From Laspinema sp. D2d (GTDB taxonomy: Bacteria; Cyanobacteriota; Cyanobacteriia; Cyanobacteriales; Laspinemataceae), in assembly GCF_025370755.1 (NCBI RefSeq), contig NZ_JAMXFC010000033.1:17192-81191 (forward strand): a stretch of 64,000 nt of DNA. Direction: 5' to 3'. Numbering within the stretch: the first letter of the stretch is position 1; the number at the start of each line of letters is the position of its first letter. A model generated the notes under the pieces. The model had not been told where the DNA came from and searched no databases. It saw nothing but the letters and a program-made list of their open reading frames with translations. Positions 1-8,464 of this stretch are shown one piece after another. A program made the translations under genes and the position numbers.

Positions 1-237
1 CCCACCGGGAAAAAAGAGAGGACGAATCACATAAGAATCCGTCGTCATTGCAATCTTGTTTCCCGGCAACGTCAACACCACCGAATCATGCGGAGTCCCA
101 TCTGCTGTCCCAAACACCGGCAAAAACATTCGTTCAATCAACTGTCGCATTAACGTTCCCCCACCCCCATGCGCTAACAACACATGAGGATATTGAGAAA
201 TCGGAATCGGACAGGTTAGGGTAAAATCTTCTATCAT
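1..237 (-). CDS. hypE: Hydrogenase expression/formation protein HypE, N-terminal part
   Basis: Partial: 79 codons run from the ATG at 237 off the window edge. HypE makes the thiocarboxamide that becomes the cyanide ligand of the NiFe-hydrogenase active site, acting with HypF in the cytoplasm. Visible is the family N-terminus: an LLAHGGGG glycine-rich segment (about residues 19-26), then a HD-containing segment and a [15 protein letters not shown] segment at the cut end, as in AIR-synthase-related ATP-binding proteins. No other hyp or hydrogenase gene lies in the window. It is divergent from the carbonic anhydrase at 545. The call rests on the conserved N-terminus only; the rest of the protein cannot be checked. 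Confidence 0.85.
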   Translation of the reverse strand, partial: MIEDFTLTCPIPISQYPHVLLAHGGGGTLMRQLIERMFLPVFGTADGTPHDSVVLTLPGNKIAMTTDSYVIRPLFFPGG

Positions 238-544
238 GGCGACTGCTTCTATCAACTAAAGGATATTCTACCCCCCAACCCGAGCCCCAAATACCCCCTC
301 TTCTATCCCCAAACCTAGGAATTTTTCCCTAATCTCGTCTCTATCTTTATCCCTTCCCATCGGGATAAGGAACTGCGCCGTCCTGTTTCCTAGCGCCTTT
401 TTCCCAAAACTTTTATCTATGTTAACTCTTTTCCCACACCATAGCGTATTCTAATTAACAGTTTTTTATCTCCTCTTACCTCTAGCATTATCTGGCTGAT
501 TGAAACTAAATAGACCCTTTTCCTATTATTGAGGAGTAGAACCC
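238..544. other. Divergent intergenic region hypE / carbonic anhydrase
   Basis: 307 bases without a gene. A short stem (TTATCCC at 347-353 with GGGATAA at 362-368) and a GAGGAG ribosome binding site just before 545 are visible. No clear promoter or operator recognised. Confidence 0.4.
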
Positions 545-1204
545 ATGATGGACTATCAAAGTATTGAACAAATCTTACAGAATAATCGACGCTGGGCCGC
601 GCAACAGAAGCAAAAAAACGCTAACTATTTCACAAATCTAGCCCGGGGACAAAAACCCCCTTATCTCTATATTGGCTGTTCTGATAGTCGGATGCCATTA
701 ACTCAATTTATGCAAGTAGAACCGGGAGAGATTTTTGTACACAGAAATATTGCCAATCAGGTCTGTTTAACTGATATTAATTTCCTTTCGGTCTTAGAAT
801 ATGCGATCGAGCATTTGCAAGTTGCTCATATTATTGTTTGCGGCCATTATTGTTGTGGCGGGATTAAAGCCGCCCTCGAAGGAACTACATCGGGTCTAGT
901 CGATAGTTGGGTTACCCCCATTCGAGAAATTTACCTGGAAAATAAAGAAGAAATAGACAATTTACCCAACCGAGACACTAAACTGAATTACCTAGCTGAA
1001 TTAAATGTGAAATTTCAGGTAAAAAATCTCTACCACACTGCTATCGTTCGGAATGCTTTGCGGGAAAACCGTGCCCCCCGAGTGCATGGGTGGGTCCTGG
1101 ATTTATATTCAGGTTTAATTAAAGATTTAGATATTTCTACGGAAGCGTGGCATCTTTACCCCAGTTGTCCTGCTTCTCAAAAGCCCTTAGTCACCATCGG
1201 GTGA
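545..1204 (+). CDS. Beta-class carbonic anhydrase
   Basis: Interconverts CO2 and bicarbonate; in cyanobacteria such enzymes serve the carboxysome or general CO2 handling. The 219-residue length is typical. Zinc ligands are visible: Cys45, His101 and Cys104 (HxxC), with the Asp47-Arg49 dyad in the CSDSR motif. A GAGGAG ribosome binding site precedes two adjacent ATG codons at 545 and 548, so either could be the start. No signal peptide and no long C-terminal extension are seen. It is not next to carboxysome genes, so whether it is the carboxysomal form is open. The SulP transporter downstream might supply bicarbonate, but a gene on the + strand separates them and co-regulation is not shown. 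Confidence 0.93.
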   Translation: MMDYQSIEQILQNNRRWAAQQKQKNANYFTNLARGQKPPYLYIGCSDSRMPLTQFMQVEPGEIFVHRNIANQVCLTDINFLSVLEYAIEHLQVAHIIVCGHYCCGGIKAALEGTTSGLVDSWVTPIREIYLENKEEIDNLPNRDTKLNYLAELNVKFQVKNLYHTAIVRNALRENRAPRVHGWVLDLYSGLIKDLDISTEAWHLYPSCPASQKPLVTIG

Positions 1205-1607
1205 GCACAATCAGAAGAAGAAAATAACGCAACTAGACTCGGTTGAAACCCGCCCTAAATCAATCGATAGAGGTTGGAGTTGAGAAAGGGAATGAGTCGC
1301 CACATTTCTGCCCTCAACGCCTCCAATGAGGCCAAAATCACAGTTTTAGGTCTCTGGCCCTTAAACTCTACCTCTAGGCTCTAATTTTACCCAACGTGCT
1401 GAATTTTATCGGGTTGAGGAATAAATCCCGTGAAATAATGGATATAGCGTGTCTAAATGAATGGTTATCATGATTTAGACTCGCTAGATCAGTAACCCTA
1501 CCCAGTCCAATCGTCTCTTTTTCTCTGGGGATTCACCCGACGGGGACAAAGGGGCTTTTGCTAGGGGTAGAGGTTCAAAATCCTAACGCGATCGCCCTTA
1601 AATCACT
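1205..1607. other. Intergenic region carrying a palindromic repeat
   Basis: 403 bases without a gene. Apart from the inverted repeat at 1441-1490 (separate entry) I see no coding or promoter signal. Confidence 0.4.
1441..1490. repeat. Palindromic repeat with 18-nt arms
   Basis: The left arm at 1441-1458 and right arm at 1473-1490 are inverted copies with two mismatches, around a 14-nt loop. The inner arm reads TAGCGTGTCTAAAT. A single arm-like copy (TAGCGAGTCTAAAT) occurs near 22828, and a degenerate one (ATTTAGACTTGCT) near 11202. This suggests a small dispersed palindromic element rather than a terminator, because no T-run follows. Confidence 0.6.
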
Positions 1608-2561
1608 ATGCATCCATCCCCAATCCTCAATCCCCATAAAAAACCCTCTCATCCCTTGACTCGCCGTCACTTCTTGAAATTAGGGGGGTTATCCAGTATC
1701 GGCTTTTTAGCCGCTTTAGGCGGTCCCCATTTTGGGGGGAAAATAGCGCAAGCACAAGGGCAACCACTCCCTCAACTTTCTCCTTTGAAATTTAACACGG
1801 TTACGGTAAATGAAAGGGGAGAAATCATCCAAAAAGTCTGCAAAGAAGCCCCATATTTTCAAGAACCTTTAGGCAAGGGTTTGGGGGTTAATTTAGTTCA
1901 GATTCCTGGGGGGACTTTTTTGATGGGTTCTCCTCCTACAGAATTAGAACGATATGACAGTGAAGGTCCTGAACACTTCGTGACTTTGCCGGACTTTTTT
2001 TTAAGTCAATCTTCTATCACTCAAGCACAGTGGCAAGCAGTGATGGGAACCAATCCTTCCACTTGGCAGCAAGACAATTTACCTGTAGAAAATGTCTCCT
2101 GGCATGATGCAGTAGAATTTTGTCACCGACTGGCGCAAAAAACCGGACGGGGATATCGTCTGCCGTCAGAAGCGGAATGGGAATATGCCTGCCGCGCCAA
2201 AAGCACGACGCCGTTTTATTTTGGTAAAAAAATCACCCCAGATTTAGGGAATTATGATGAAGTCTTGATGGGAATTCATCCCCATCAAACGACCCCGATT
2301 GACAGGTTTCCCGCGAATGGGTTTGGATTAGTCGATATGCATGGGAATCTGTGGGAATGGTGTCAGGATTTATGGCATGATAACTACGAGGGTGCGCCGA
2401 CGGATGGCAGTGCCTGGGAACTCGGTGGAAATCCGGAATTTCGGATGCTGCGCGGCGGGTCCTGGCATGATTTACCTTGGTATTCTCGCGCAGCGCAACG
2501 GTTTGGCAAAGAACCCGATTCTCGGGAAGCGATCGCAGGTTTTCGGATTGCCCTTTCTTGA
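1608..2561 (+). CDS. Exported SUMF1/formylglycine-generating-enzyme-fold protein
   Basis: 317 residues. A twin-arginine signal (RRHFLKLGG, about residues 19-27) and a hydrophobic stretch ending at AQAQG predict Tat export. From about residue 95 the FGE-sulfatase fold is clear: IPGGTFLMGSP, PVENVSWHDAVEFC, RLPSEAEWEYACR, FGLVDMHGNLWEW, LRGGSWHD and a terminal GFRIA. The two cysteines that true formylglycine-generating enzymes carry just after RGGSW are absent here (the segment reads HDLPWYSRAAQ), so sulfatase-maturing activity is unlikely. The fold is reused widely as a scaffold or for other oxidations, and its role here is unknown. No sulfatase is nearby. Confidence 0.85.
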   Translation: MHPSPILNPHKKPSHPLTRRHFLKLGGLSSIGFLAALGGPHFGGKIAQAQGQPLPQLSPLKFNTVTVNERGEIIQKVCKEAPYFQEPLGKGLGVNLVQIPGGTFLMGSPPTELERYDSEGPEHFVTLPDFFLSQSSITQAQWQAVMGTNPSTWQQDNLPVENVSWHDAVEFCHRLAQKTGRGYRLPSEAEWEYACRAKSTTPFYFGKKITPDLGNYDEVLMGIHPHQTTPIDRFPANGFGLVDMHGNLWEWCQDLWHDNYEGAPTDGSAWELGGNPEFRMLRGGSWHDLPWYSRAAQRFGKEPDSREAIAGFRIALS

Positions 2562-2574
2562 AAGCTTCTGTTGT

Positions 2575-2644
2575 AAGTAACCACAGATTACAGAGATTTT
2601 CACAGAAATTTACCCGTGAAAATCTCTGTAATCTGTAGTTACTT
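2575..2644. terminator. Bidirectional hairpin between convergent genes
   Basis: 29-nt arms at 2575-2603 and 2616-2644 pair around a 12-nt loop, with a single non-Watson-Crick position that is a wobble in one strand. It lies between the stops of the SUMF1-fold gene and the SulP gene, so it can serve both. Confidence 0.7.
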
Positions 2645-2649
2645 TTGGT

Positions 2650-4374
2650 TTAGCGGCATTCTAAGGTTTTCATGGCGATATCCGTGGTTAGAAATATGCG
2701 ATCACTGCCAATGAATTCGGTAAATCCAATTTTTTTAAGTTTATCCAAAACCGGCCCTTTTACTTCGGCTAGATAAAAGTCTATGCCGATGCTTTTCAAG
2801 TCTTCAATTAAGCTTTTTAAAGTTTCTAATCCACTGCCATCAATCACATTAATAGCACTACAAATTAAAACCAAATGCTTGACTTCAGGATGATTTACAA
2901 GAGCATTTTGCACGTAAGCTTGTAAGTATTTAGCATTTGCAAAATATAGACTTTCATCAATCCGAATAGCTAAAATATGAGAACAGGTTTTGACCGGATA
3001 TCGCTCTCTATTGCGAAAATGTTCGGTTTCTCCAATTCGTCCAACGATCGCAATATGGGGTTTGCTGGTGCGCCATAAATGGAGGGCCAAAGAAATAGCA
3101 GCCCCGATCAGAATCCCAGTTTCTACGCTGGTGACAAGGACCGAAATAAAGGCAGCACACCAGGCGATCGCATCTCCTTTATCATATTCCCACAGTCGTT
3201 TTAAGGTTCCAAAATCTAACAAATTTGCCACCGCTATTAAAATAATAGCGGCTAAAATGGTTTGCGGTAAAAAATAAAATAAGGGCGTTAAAAACATCAC
3301 CGTAATCGCAATCACAGTCGCCGTAATAATCGATGCCAATCCCGTATTTGCACCTGCCGCAAAATTCACCACGGACCGACTCAATCCCCCGGTAACCGGA
3401 TATCCTCCGGTGAAAGCAGCACTAGCATTCGCTGCACCTAATGCAATTAATTCCTGGTTTGCATCCAGTTTTTGGCGTTTTTTACTGCCTAAAAAACTCC
3501 CCACCGCAAAGGCTTCCATAAATCCCACAAAGCTAATCGCTAAAGCAGCCGGAAATAATTGTTCTAGGGTTGTCCCATTCAAAACTGGGAGGGAAATCGG
3601 TGGCAATCCTTGAGGAATCGTTCCTACCACTTTAACTCCAGCAATTTCATTTAATTTCAATCCCCAAACCAAGAGAGAACTAACAATCACCAACAGCAAG
3701 GGCGCACTTTTGGTAATCGGGACGATAGCCGCTTCGGAGACTCGCCATAGTTTCAGATAATCCTTAATTTTTTGGTTAAAAAAGATTAAAATACCCAAAG
3801 CCGTTAACCCTAAAATCAAGGTAACTCCGTTGGTATTTCCCAGTTCTGTAGCTAAATAATAAACCAGTTGCAAAAAAGACTCAGTTTGGGGGATTTTTAC
3901 CCCCAATAAATGTTTAAGTTGGCTGACTCCTATTAAAATAGCCGCTGCACTAATAAATCCCGAAATCACCGACTGACTGAGGAAATTAACCAAAAATCCA
4001 AGGCGAAAGACTCCCATTAGAATTTCGATGATTCCCACTAAAAAAGCCAGGGTTAAGGCTAATCTTAAATATTCAGCCGTATTTTCCGCACCGAAGGTGC
4101 TAACGGCAGCGGCAACCATTAAAGAATCTACCGCAACAGGCGCAACGGAGAGGTTGTTACTCGTTCCTAAGCAAGCATAAACAATCAGGGGTAAAATACT
4201 GGCATATAACCCCACTTCTGGGGGTAATCCCGCCAGCATGGCATAAGCCATCCCTTGAGGAATCAGCAAGCTGGCAACAATAATCCCAGCGGTAATATCT
4301 CCGACTAAATACTCACGCCGATATTTTAATCCCCAAGTTAAAACGGGAAGATAATGTTTCATGACATTCACCAA
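2650..4374 (-). CDS. SulP-family inorganic anion transporter (SLC26/BicA type) with STAS domain
   Basis: 574 residues, the usual SulP length. The N-terminal 400 or so residues are a series of hydrophobic segments beginning with the family motif around GIIVASLLIPQGMAYA. A cytoplasmic STAS domain follows from about residue 440, ending near ECR. Family members carry sulfate or, as BicA, sodium-dependent bicarbonate; sequence alone does not separate these here. The gene is monocistronic, convergent with the SUMF1-fold gene and separated from the MBL hydrolase by a short gap. The start at 4374 lies directly before the first hydrophobic region (MVNVMKHYLP); the ATG four codons later is an alternative. 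Confidence 0.88.
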   Translation of the reverse strand: MVNVMKHYLPVLTWGLKYRREYLVGDITAGIIVASLLIPQGMAYAMLAGLPPEVGLYASILPLIVYACLGTSNNLSVAPVAVDSLMVAAAVSTFGAENTAEYLRLALTLAFLVGIIEILMGVFRLGFLVNFLSQSVISGFISAAAILIGVSQLKHLLGVKIPQTESFLQLVYYLATELGNTNGVTLILGLTALGILIFFNQKIKDYLKLWRVSEAAIVPITKSAPLLLVIVSSLLVWGLKLNEIAGVKVVGTIPQGLPPISLPVLNGTTLEQLFPAALAISFVGFMEAFAVGSFLGSKKRQKLDANQELIALGAANASAAFTGGYPVTGGLSRSVVNFAAGANTGLASIITATVIAITVMFLTPLFYFLPQTILAAIILIAVANLLDFGTLKRLWEYDKGDAIAWCAAFISVLVTSVETGILIGAAISLALHLWRTSKPHIAIVGRIGETEHFRNRERYPVKTCSHILAIRIDESLYFANAKYLQAYVQNALVNHPEVKHLVLICSAINVIDGSGLETLKSLIEDLKSIGIDFYLAEVKGPVLDKLKKIGFTEFIGSDRIFLTTDIAMKTLECR

Positions 4375-4450
4375 TAACAGGGGTCAAAGAGACTTAAGTT
4401 AGCCTGAATCGAGTTGGAAGGATTCCTGAGATAAAGTAGTCAAATTGTGG

Positions 4451-5146
4451 TTAGGCGACCGATTGTTTACCACAACGTTCATTAGCTGGAACTGCTTCAG
4501 CAATTTTCTTGGGGTCGGGCAAATTTAGGTTATTCATTTGGTGAATAAAACTCTCCCGATTTTTACCAACAAACCGGGGATTATAGGTTTTTTCTTCGCC
4601 AATGGTGGAGACGGTTCGACCTTTATAGTCATGACCTGGATAGACTAAGGTTTGATCGGGTAATGTGAACAGTTTTTGAGTAACACAATCATACAAAGAC
4701 CCCGCATCTCCACTTTGAAAGTCAGTGCGTCCGCATCCGCGAATGAGTAGGGAGTCTCCGGTTAAAATGCGATCGCCATTGACGAGATAAGCATTATGGC
4801 TATCGGTATGTCCCAAGGTGGCGATCGTTTTAATTTCGATGTCTCCAACCTGTAAAATTTCCCCATCTTTGATAAAGAGATCGGCACAGGCGGCATTGGC
4901 TTTATCTGGGACGACTCCCTGACACTTGGTACGCGATCGCAACTCTCCCGTACCCGTGATGTGATCCGCATGAATATGGGTTTCCAAGCAATAGCGCAAG
5001 GTTAATCCCAACTCTTGCAGCAATTGCAAATCACGCTCAACCTGCTCAATCACAGGATCCACTAACACCGCTTCTTGGGTCGTTTCGTCAGCAATTAAAT
5101 AAGTATATGTACTGGTTTCATTATCATAGAGTTGGCGGAATAGCAT
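4451..5146 (-). CDS. MBL-fold hydrolase, persulfide dioxygenase/ETHE1-like
   Basis: 231 residues. The zinc/iron-binding THIHADH motif sits near residues 52-58, with LGHTDSHN and VYPGHDY supplying further ligands. The YNPRF..NRESF C-terminus is typical of the ETHE1/persulfide dioxygenase branch, which oxidises glutathione persulfide to sulfite. I moved the start from 5284 to the ATG at 5146 because AGGAG precedes it at good spacing and the family begins at this point (MLFRQLYD). Divergence from a rhodanese gene at 5495 fits sulfide or persulfide metabolism. Glyoxalase II-like activity is the alternative. A promoter with an embedded palindrome lies at 5305-5339. Confidence 0.85.
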   Translation of the reverse strand: MLFRQLYDNETSTYTYLIADETTQEAVLVDPVIEQVERDLQLLQELGLTLRYCLETHIHADHITGTGELRSRTKCQGVVPDKANAACADLFIKDGEILQVGDIEIKTIATLGHTDSHNAYLVNGDRILTGDSLLIRGCGRTDFQSGDAGSLYDCVTQKLFTLPDQTLVYPGHDYKGRTVSTIGEEKTYNPRFVGKNRESFIHQMNNLNLPDPKKIAEAVPANERCGKQSVA

Positions 5147-5304
5147 AGGTCGTTTCTCCTGATCCGTTAGCAATTTTCCACTTGTACCGTTGCCTGGAAC
5201 CGAGTCTATCAGTCCCCTTAAGCGGCGATCGCCTTTTCTCCTGGGGTCCGATGGGTAGCCTCTACGGTGAGCATATCCAGACAACTTGACATTTATGGAT
5301 GTAC

Positions 5305-5316
5305 TACTATATAGTA
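5305..5316. promoter_or_regulatory. Perfect palindrome overlapping the -10 box; candidate operator
   Basis: TACTATATAGTA is a perfect 12-nt palindrome whose right half forms the -10 hexamer of the minus-strand promoter described next. Its place between the divergent persulfide dioxygenase-like and rhodanese genes suggests a repressor site, for example for a sulfide-sensing ArsR-type regulator. No regulator gene is adjacent, so this is inference. Confidence 0.45.
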
Positions 5317-5339
5317 ATGGAATAAACTGAAATTGACAA
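5311..5339 (-). promoter_or_regulatory. Sigma70-type promoter for the MBL hydrolase gene
   Basis: On the minus strand TTGTCA (5339-5334) and TACTAT (5316-5311) are separated by exactly 17 nt. The transcript would have a leader of about 160 nt before the start at 5146. Confidence 0.6.
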
Positions 5340-5494
5340 CTGTTGAGTAAATCTACTCAAACAGCCCAGATCCTCTAACCCCCTCCCCGAAATAGATTAA
5401 TTTCACTAAATGTTCTAAATCTTTCCACCGTTCATGACATCCCAGTGTTGTCTATACCTAACCTAAATTAAATTAATCCCCTAAGAGGCTAACC

Positions 5495-6034
5495 ATGATA
5501 ACGAACCAAACCAATCAACTACTCGATATTGATGCTCTGACGCTGAAAAATAGCCTAGAAGAGCAAAAAATTACCTTGATTGATGTCCGGGAACCGGGGG
5601 AATTTGCGGGAGAACATATCAAAGGAGCTACCCTATTACCTCTCTCTCAATTTGACCCCAATTCGCCTAAATTACAGGGCAAAAAAGATATTGTTCTATA
5701 CTGTCAAAGTGGCAACCGTTCCCGACAAGCAGCGCAAAAACTCTTAGCGGCAGGAGTTCCTGATGTGATGCAACTGAAAGGGGGAATAACCGGATGGAAA
5801 CAAGCGGGATATCCAATCGAAGTGAATAAAAACGCCCCAATTTCTATTTTCCGTCAGGTGCAAATTGTGGCAGGAACCCTGATGTTTACGGGTACAGTGC
5901 TCGGTTATTTTGTTAGCCCCGGGTTTTTAATTCTGAGTGGGTTTGTGGGGGCTGGTTTAGTCTTTGCGGGTATTAGTAATACTTGTGCAATGGGAATGTT
6001 ATTAGCTAAACTGCCTTACAATCAAGTGAAATAG
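5495..6034 (+). CDS. Rhodanese-domain membrane protein (YgaP-like)
   Basis: 179 residues. Residues 1-110 or so form one rhodanese domain with the active-site loop CQSGNRS (Cys near residue 70), which carries persulfide sulfur. The C-terminal third holds two hydrophobic helices of the DUF2892 type (around MFTGTVLGYFVSPG and GFVGAGLVFAG) followed by a CAMGMLL segment. This matches the inner-membrane rhodanese YgaP architecture. The gene is divergent from the persulfide dioxygenase-like gene, supporting a shared role in sulfane-sulfur handling. The start is the ATG at 5495, with a weak AAGAGG upstream. Confidence 0.88.
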   Translation: MITNQTNQLLDIDALTLKNSLEEQKITLIDVREPGEFAGEHIKGATLLPLSQFDPNSPKLQGKKDIVLYCQSGNRSRQAAQKLLAAGVPDVMQLKGGITGWKQAGYPIEVNKNAPISIFRQVQIVAGTLMFTGTVLGYFVSPGFLILSGFVGAGLVFAGISNTCAMGMLLAKLPYNQVK

Positions 6035-6043
6035 TCAGTAGAA

Positions 6044-6102
6044 TTTTAAAATATCAAACCTGGGGATAGCGCTGTGCTATCTCCAGGTTTGATATTTTAA
6101 AA
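6044..6102. terminator. Bidirectional hairpin between convergent genes
   Basis: 27-nt arms at 6044-6070 and 6076-6102 pair almost perfectly around a 5-nt loop, with A/T-rich bases at the foot on both sides. It lies between the rhodanese gene and the convergent hydrolase. Confidence 0.75.
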
Positions 6103-6152
6103 AATTCCATGTGTTTCCTAAGATTGTTTTGTCGAAAGATTCCGATTCTTTA

Positions 6153-7325
6153 TCAGGACTCAGGACGGTAATCTAAGGAATCAAAAAACTGATTAATACT
6201 GGAATTCCAAAGGTTTCGATTAACCCCTATCAGGCTATTATGTCCAGCTTCGGGAGAAATTACAATTTGTTTTGGACCTTGTAGATTTTCGTATAAGTCT
6301 TGAATTTCTTCTACCGTAGTCCACTTGTCTTGCTCCCCATGAATCACCAATGCAGGACACTTGACATCCTTAGCAAACTCAATGGGATTATGGGTAAATC
6401 CATTAATTCCCTGCTGAACTCCCGCCCAAAATACGACAAGCTCGGCTATTAAAAAAGAGGGAATTTTATGGTAATTAAATCGCACTTTAATAGCATTCAA
6501 TAAATGAGAAAACGGTAATTCTAAAATAATGGCATCAGGTTGAATATCATATTTAGAAATGGCCCGCAAAATAGCGGCAGTTCCCATAGAAATTCCATAC
6601 AGAATGAGCGGAGAGGGCAAGTTTAAACTTTGTACATATTCCAGGCTGGTAACTACATCCTCAGCTTCTTTGATGCCAACCGTAATGGTGTTACCACTGG
6701 AACCGCCAACGCCTTGAAAATCGATTAAAACTGAATCATACCCTAGGCTGCTAAAGGTCTCGGCTGGTCCCAAGAGTTGGCTGCCTTTCGTGCCTAAATT
6801 TCCAGGAAATAAAAGAACTGTGCCTTTTGAATTGGGAAGGTTAGGGGGAATGAGCCATGCTTCTAACCATGCGGTTTGGCTGATAGGAATCCTGTGAGTG
6901 GTGTAGGCTAATCCTCGGTCTGAAGGGGTCTGGGAATTGCTGGGCTTTAGCATTCCCAGTTCGGGTTCTCCAGAAACTCGAACGTGAGTCATTTGGTAAG
7001 CTAAAAGGTAGGTGGAAACATTCAAAAGAATGACACCCAGGACCAATACTGCACCGAGTCTATTTTGCCATCGCGGTCTGGCTGGTTTACTGTTTTGGCC
7101 TTGGATGGAGGGATTTCTTTTAGGGGTTGCTCGTCTGCTGCTCCAAGCCAGGATCCCGCAAGATAAGCTAATAGAGACGAGTACAATGCTAAAGGGCTTG
7201 ACTGGAAATAACCAAGCATTGATCACACCTAATCTATGTAATATTAATAAGGTGAGAAGGGTAGCGAATAAGAGAATGAGAGCCAAGCAACTGGCTATAA
7301 TCAGTAACTTACGGGATGCGCTCAT
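6153..7325 (-). CDS. Membrane-anchored alpha/beta hydrolase
   Basis: 390 residues from the ATG at 7325, chosen over the longer frame because AAGGA lies 7 nt upstream. Three hydrophobic N-terminal segments (roughly residues 5-30, 38-60 and 90-112) precede an alpha/beta-hydrolase domain. Visible are the nucleophile elbow GISMGTA, the acid in HGEQDKW and the catalytic histidine in EAGHN, plus the oxyanion segment LFPGNLG. The substrate cannot be told; the family includes esterases, lipases and peptidases. The gene stands alone, convergent with the rhodanese gene. Confidence 0.85.
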   Translation of the reverse strand: MSASRKLLIIASCLALILLFATLLTLLILHRLGVINAWLFPVKPFSIVLVSISLSCGILAWSSRRATPKRNPSIQGQNSKPARPRWQNRLGAVLVLGVILLNVSTYLLAYQMTHVRVSGEPELGMLKPSNSQTPSDRGLAYTTHRIPISQTAWLEAWLIPPNLPNSKGTVLLFPGNLGTKGSQLLGPAETFSSLGYDSVLIDFQGVGGSSGNTITVGIKEAEDVVTSLEYVQSLNLPSPLILYGISMGTAAILRAISKYDIQPDAIILELPFSHLLNAIKVRFNYHKIPSFLIAELVVFWAGVQQGINGFTHNPIEFAKDVKCPALVIHGEQDKWTTVEEIQDLYENLQGPKQIVISPEAGHNSLIGVNRNLWNSSINQFFDSLDYRPES

Positions 7326-7594
7326 AATGAGGTCCTTAAGTGTTGAATTTTTAACAAAATTACTAAACGATCGCGCCAATTTGTGGTAGAGTTGGTGCAG
7401 TCTTTATCCAAAACGGTTAGCAGACTATGCTATTGTCTTTTTTAATCTTTGTCAACTCCGGGTGGAGGGATTAATAAAATGAGGGTTCTTCAGGCGTATT
7501 TTTAGACTTTTGAAAATTGAGTTATCCCTCCAATCAAGCGTATAAGCCGAGGAGAACCCTAGGACTGTCCACTAATTTTTTAACTAGAACCCCT

Positions 7595-8311
7595 ATGAAC
7601 GTAGATGATATTCAGACCCGATATCTACAAGGCGATCGCACCTTTCGGAAAGCGAATCTCCGGGAAGCAGATTTAATTGATGGTCATTTCCACGGAATCA
7701 ACTTGAATGAGGCCGATTTACGACAAGCTCGACTCGGCAAAACTGACTTCAGTCGCGCCAGTTTTCGGGAGGCGGATTTGAGCGAAGCCATTCTGTGGGG
7801 AACTGAATTAAGTGAGGCGGATTTATATCGCGCTAATCTCAGAGAAGCTGATTTGAGTGGTGCCAAGCTGACTTATGCCAATTTAGAGTTAGCAAACCTC
7901 AGTAAAGCCAGTTTATGTGGTGCTAATTTAGTGGGAAGTCGCTTATCTCGGGCGAATTTATTTGCAGCGGATCTCCGTCCCACTTCTGACCAAGTAACGG
8001 ATTTGGGGCAAGCTGTCTTAAAATACGCTGATTTATGCTACGCCAACCTCAGTGGCGCGTTGTTGTATCAAACAGATTTAGAACGAGCAAAGCTGTGTCG
8101 CGCTCATCTGAATCGAACATTTCAACAGAAGGCAGCGGATCTGAGTGAAGCGATTTTACGCGAGGTTGACCTGAGTTTTGCCGACTTGACGGGGGTGAAT
8201 TTACGCGGGGCTGATTTACGAGGGGCGGATTTGACCGGCGCAATTCTGATCGATGCCAATTTAGAAGATGCGATCATGCCTGATGGCAGCCTTTACCGAA
8301 AATCACACTGA
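7595..8311 (+). CDS. Pentapeptide-repeat protein
   Basis: 238 residues, almost wholly A(D/N)LXX repeats (for example ADLSEA, ANLREA, ADLRGA), which fold as a right-handed quadrilateral beta-helix. The repeats are interrupted once near residues 128-140 by LRPTSDQVTDLG, common in cyanobacterial members. I start at the ATG at 7595 (MNVDDIQ), which matches relatives; an upstream in-frame TTG at 7517 would add 26 residues. No signal peptide is seen. The function is unknown. Some family members mimic DNA and protect gyrase, but nothing here supports that. Confidence 0.88.
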   Translation: MNVDDIQTRYLQGDRTFRKANLREADLIDGHFHGINLNEADLRQARLGKTDFSRASFREADLSEAILWGTELSEADLYRANLREADLSGAKLTYANLELANLSKASLCGANLVGSRLSRANLFAADLRPTSDQVTDLGQAVLKYADLCYANLSGALLYQTDLERAKLCRAHLNRTFQQKAADLSEAILREVDLSFADLTGVNLRGADLRGADLTGAILIDANLEDAIMPDGSLYRKSH

Positions 8312-8464
8312 TTTGGGATGGGTTTTTGTGCCGTGAATCGGTATGATCTTAAAGTGATTTCTGGCCCTAGGGCAGTCGCCGGTTTCGGCGGCGTCTGGAC
8401 TCCATCCTACTGTTCCCCTCTCTAATCAATTTCCAGTTTGTCTTCCAAGGAGTAATCAAAGTTT

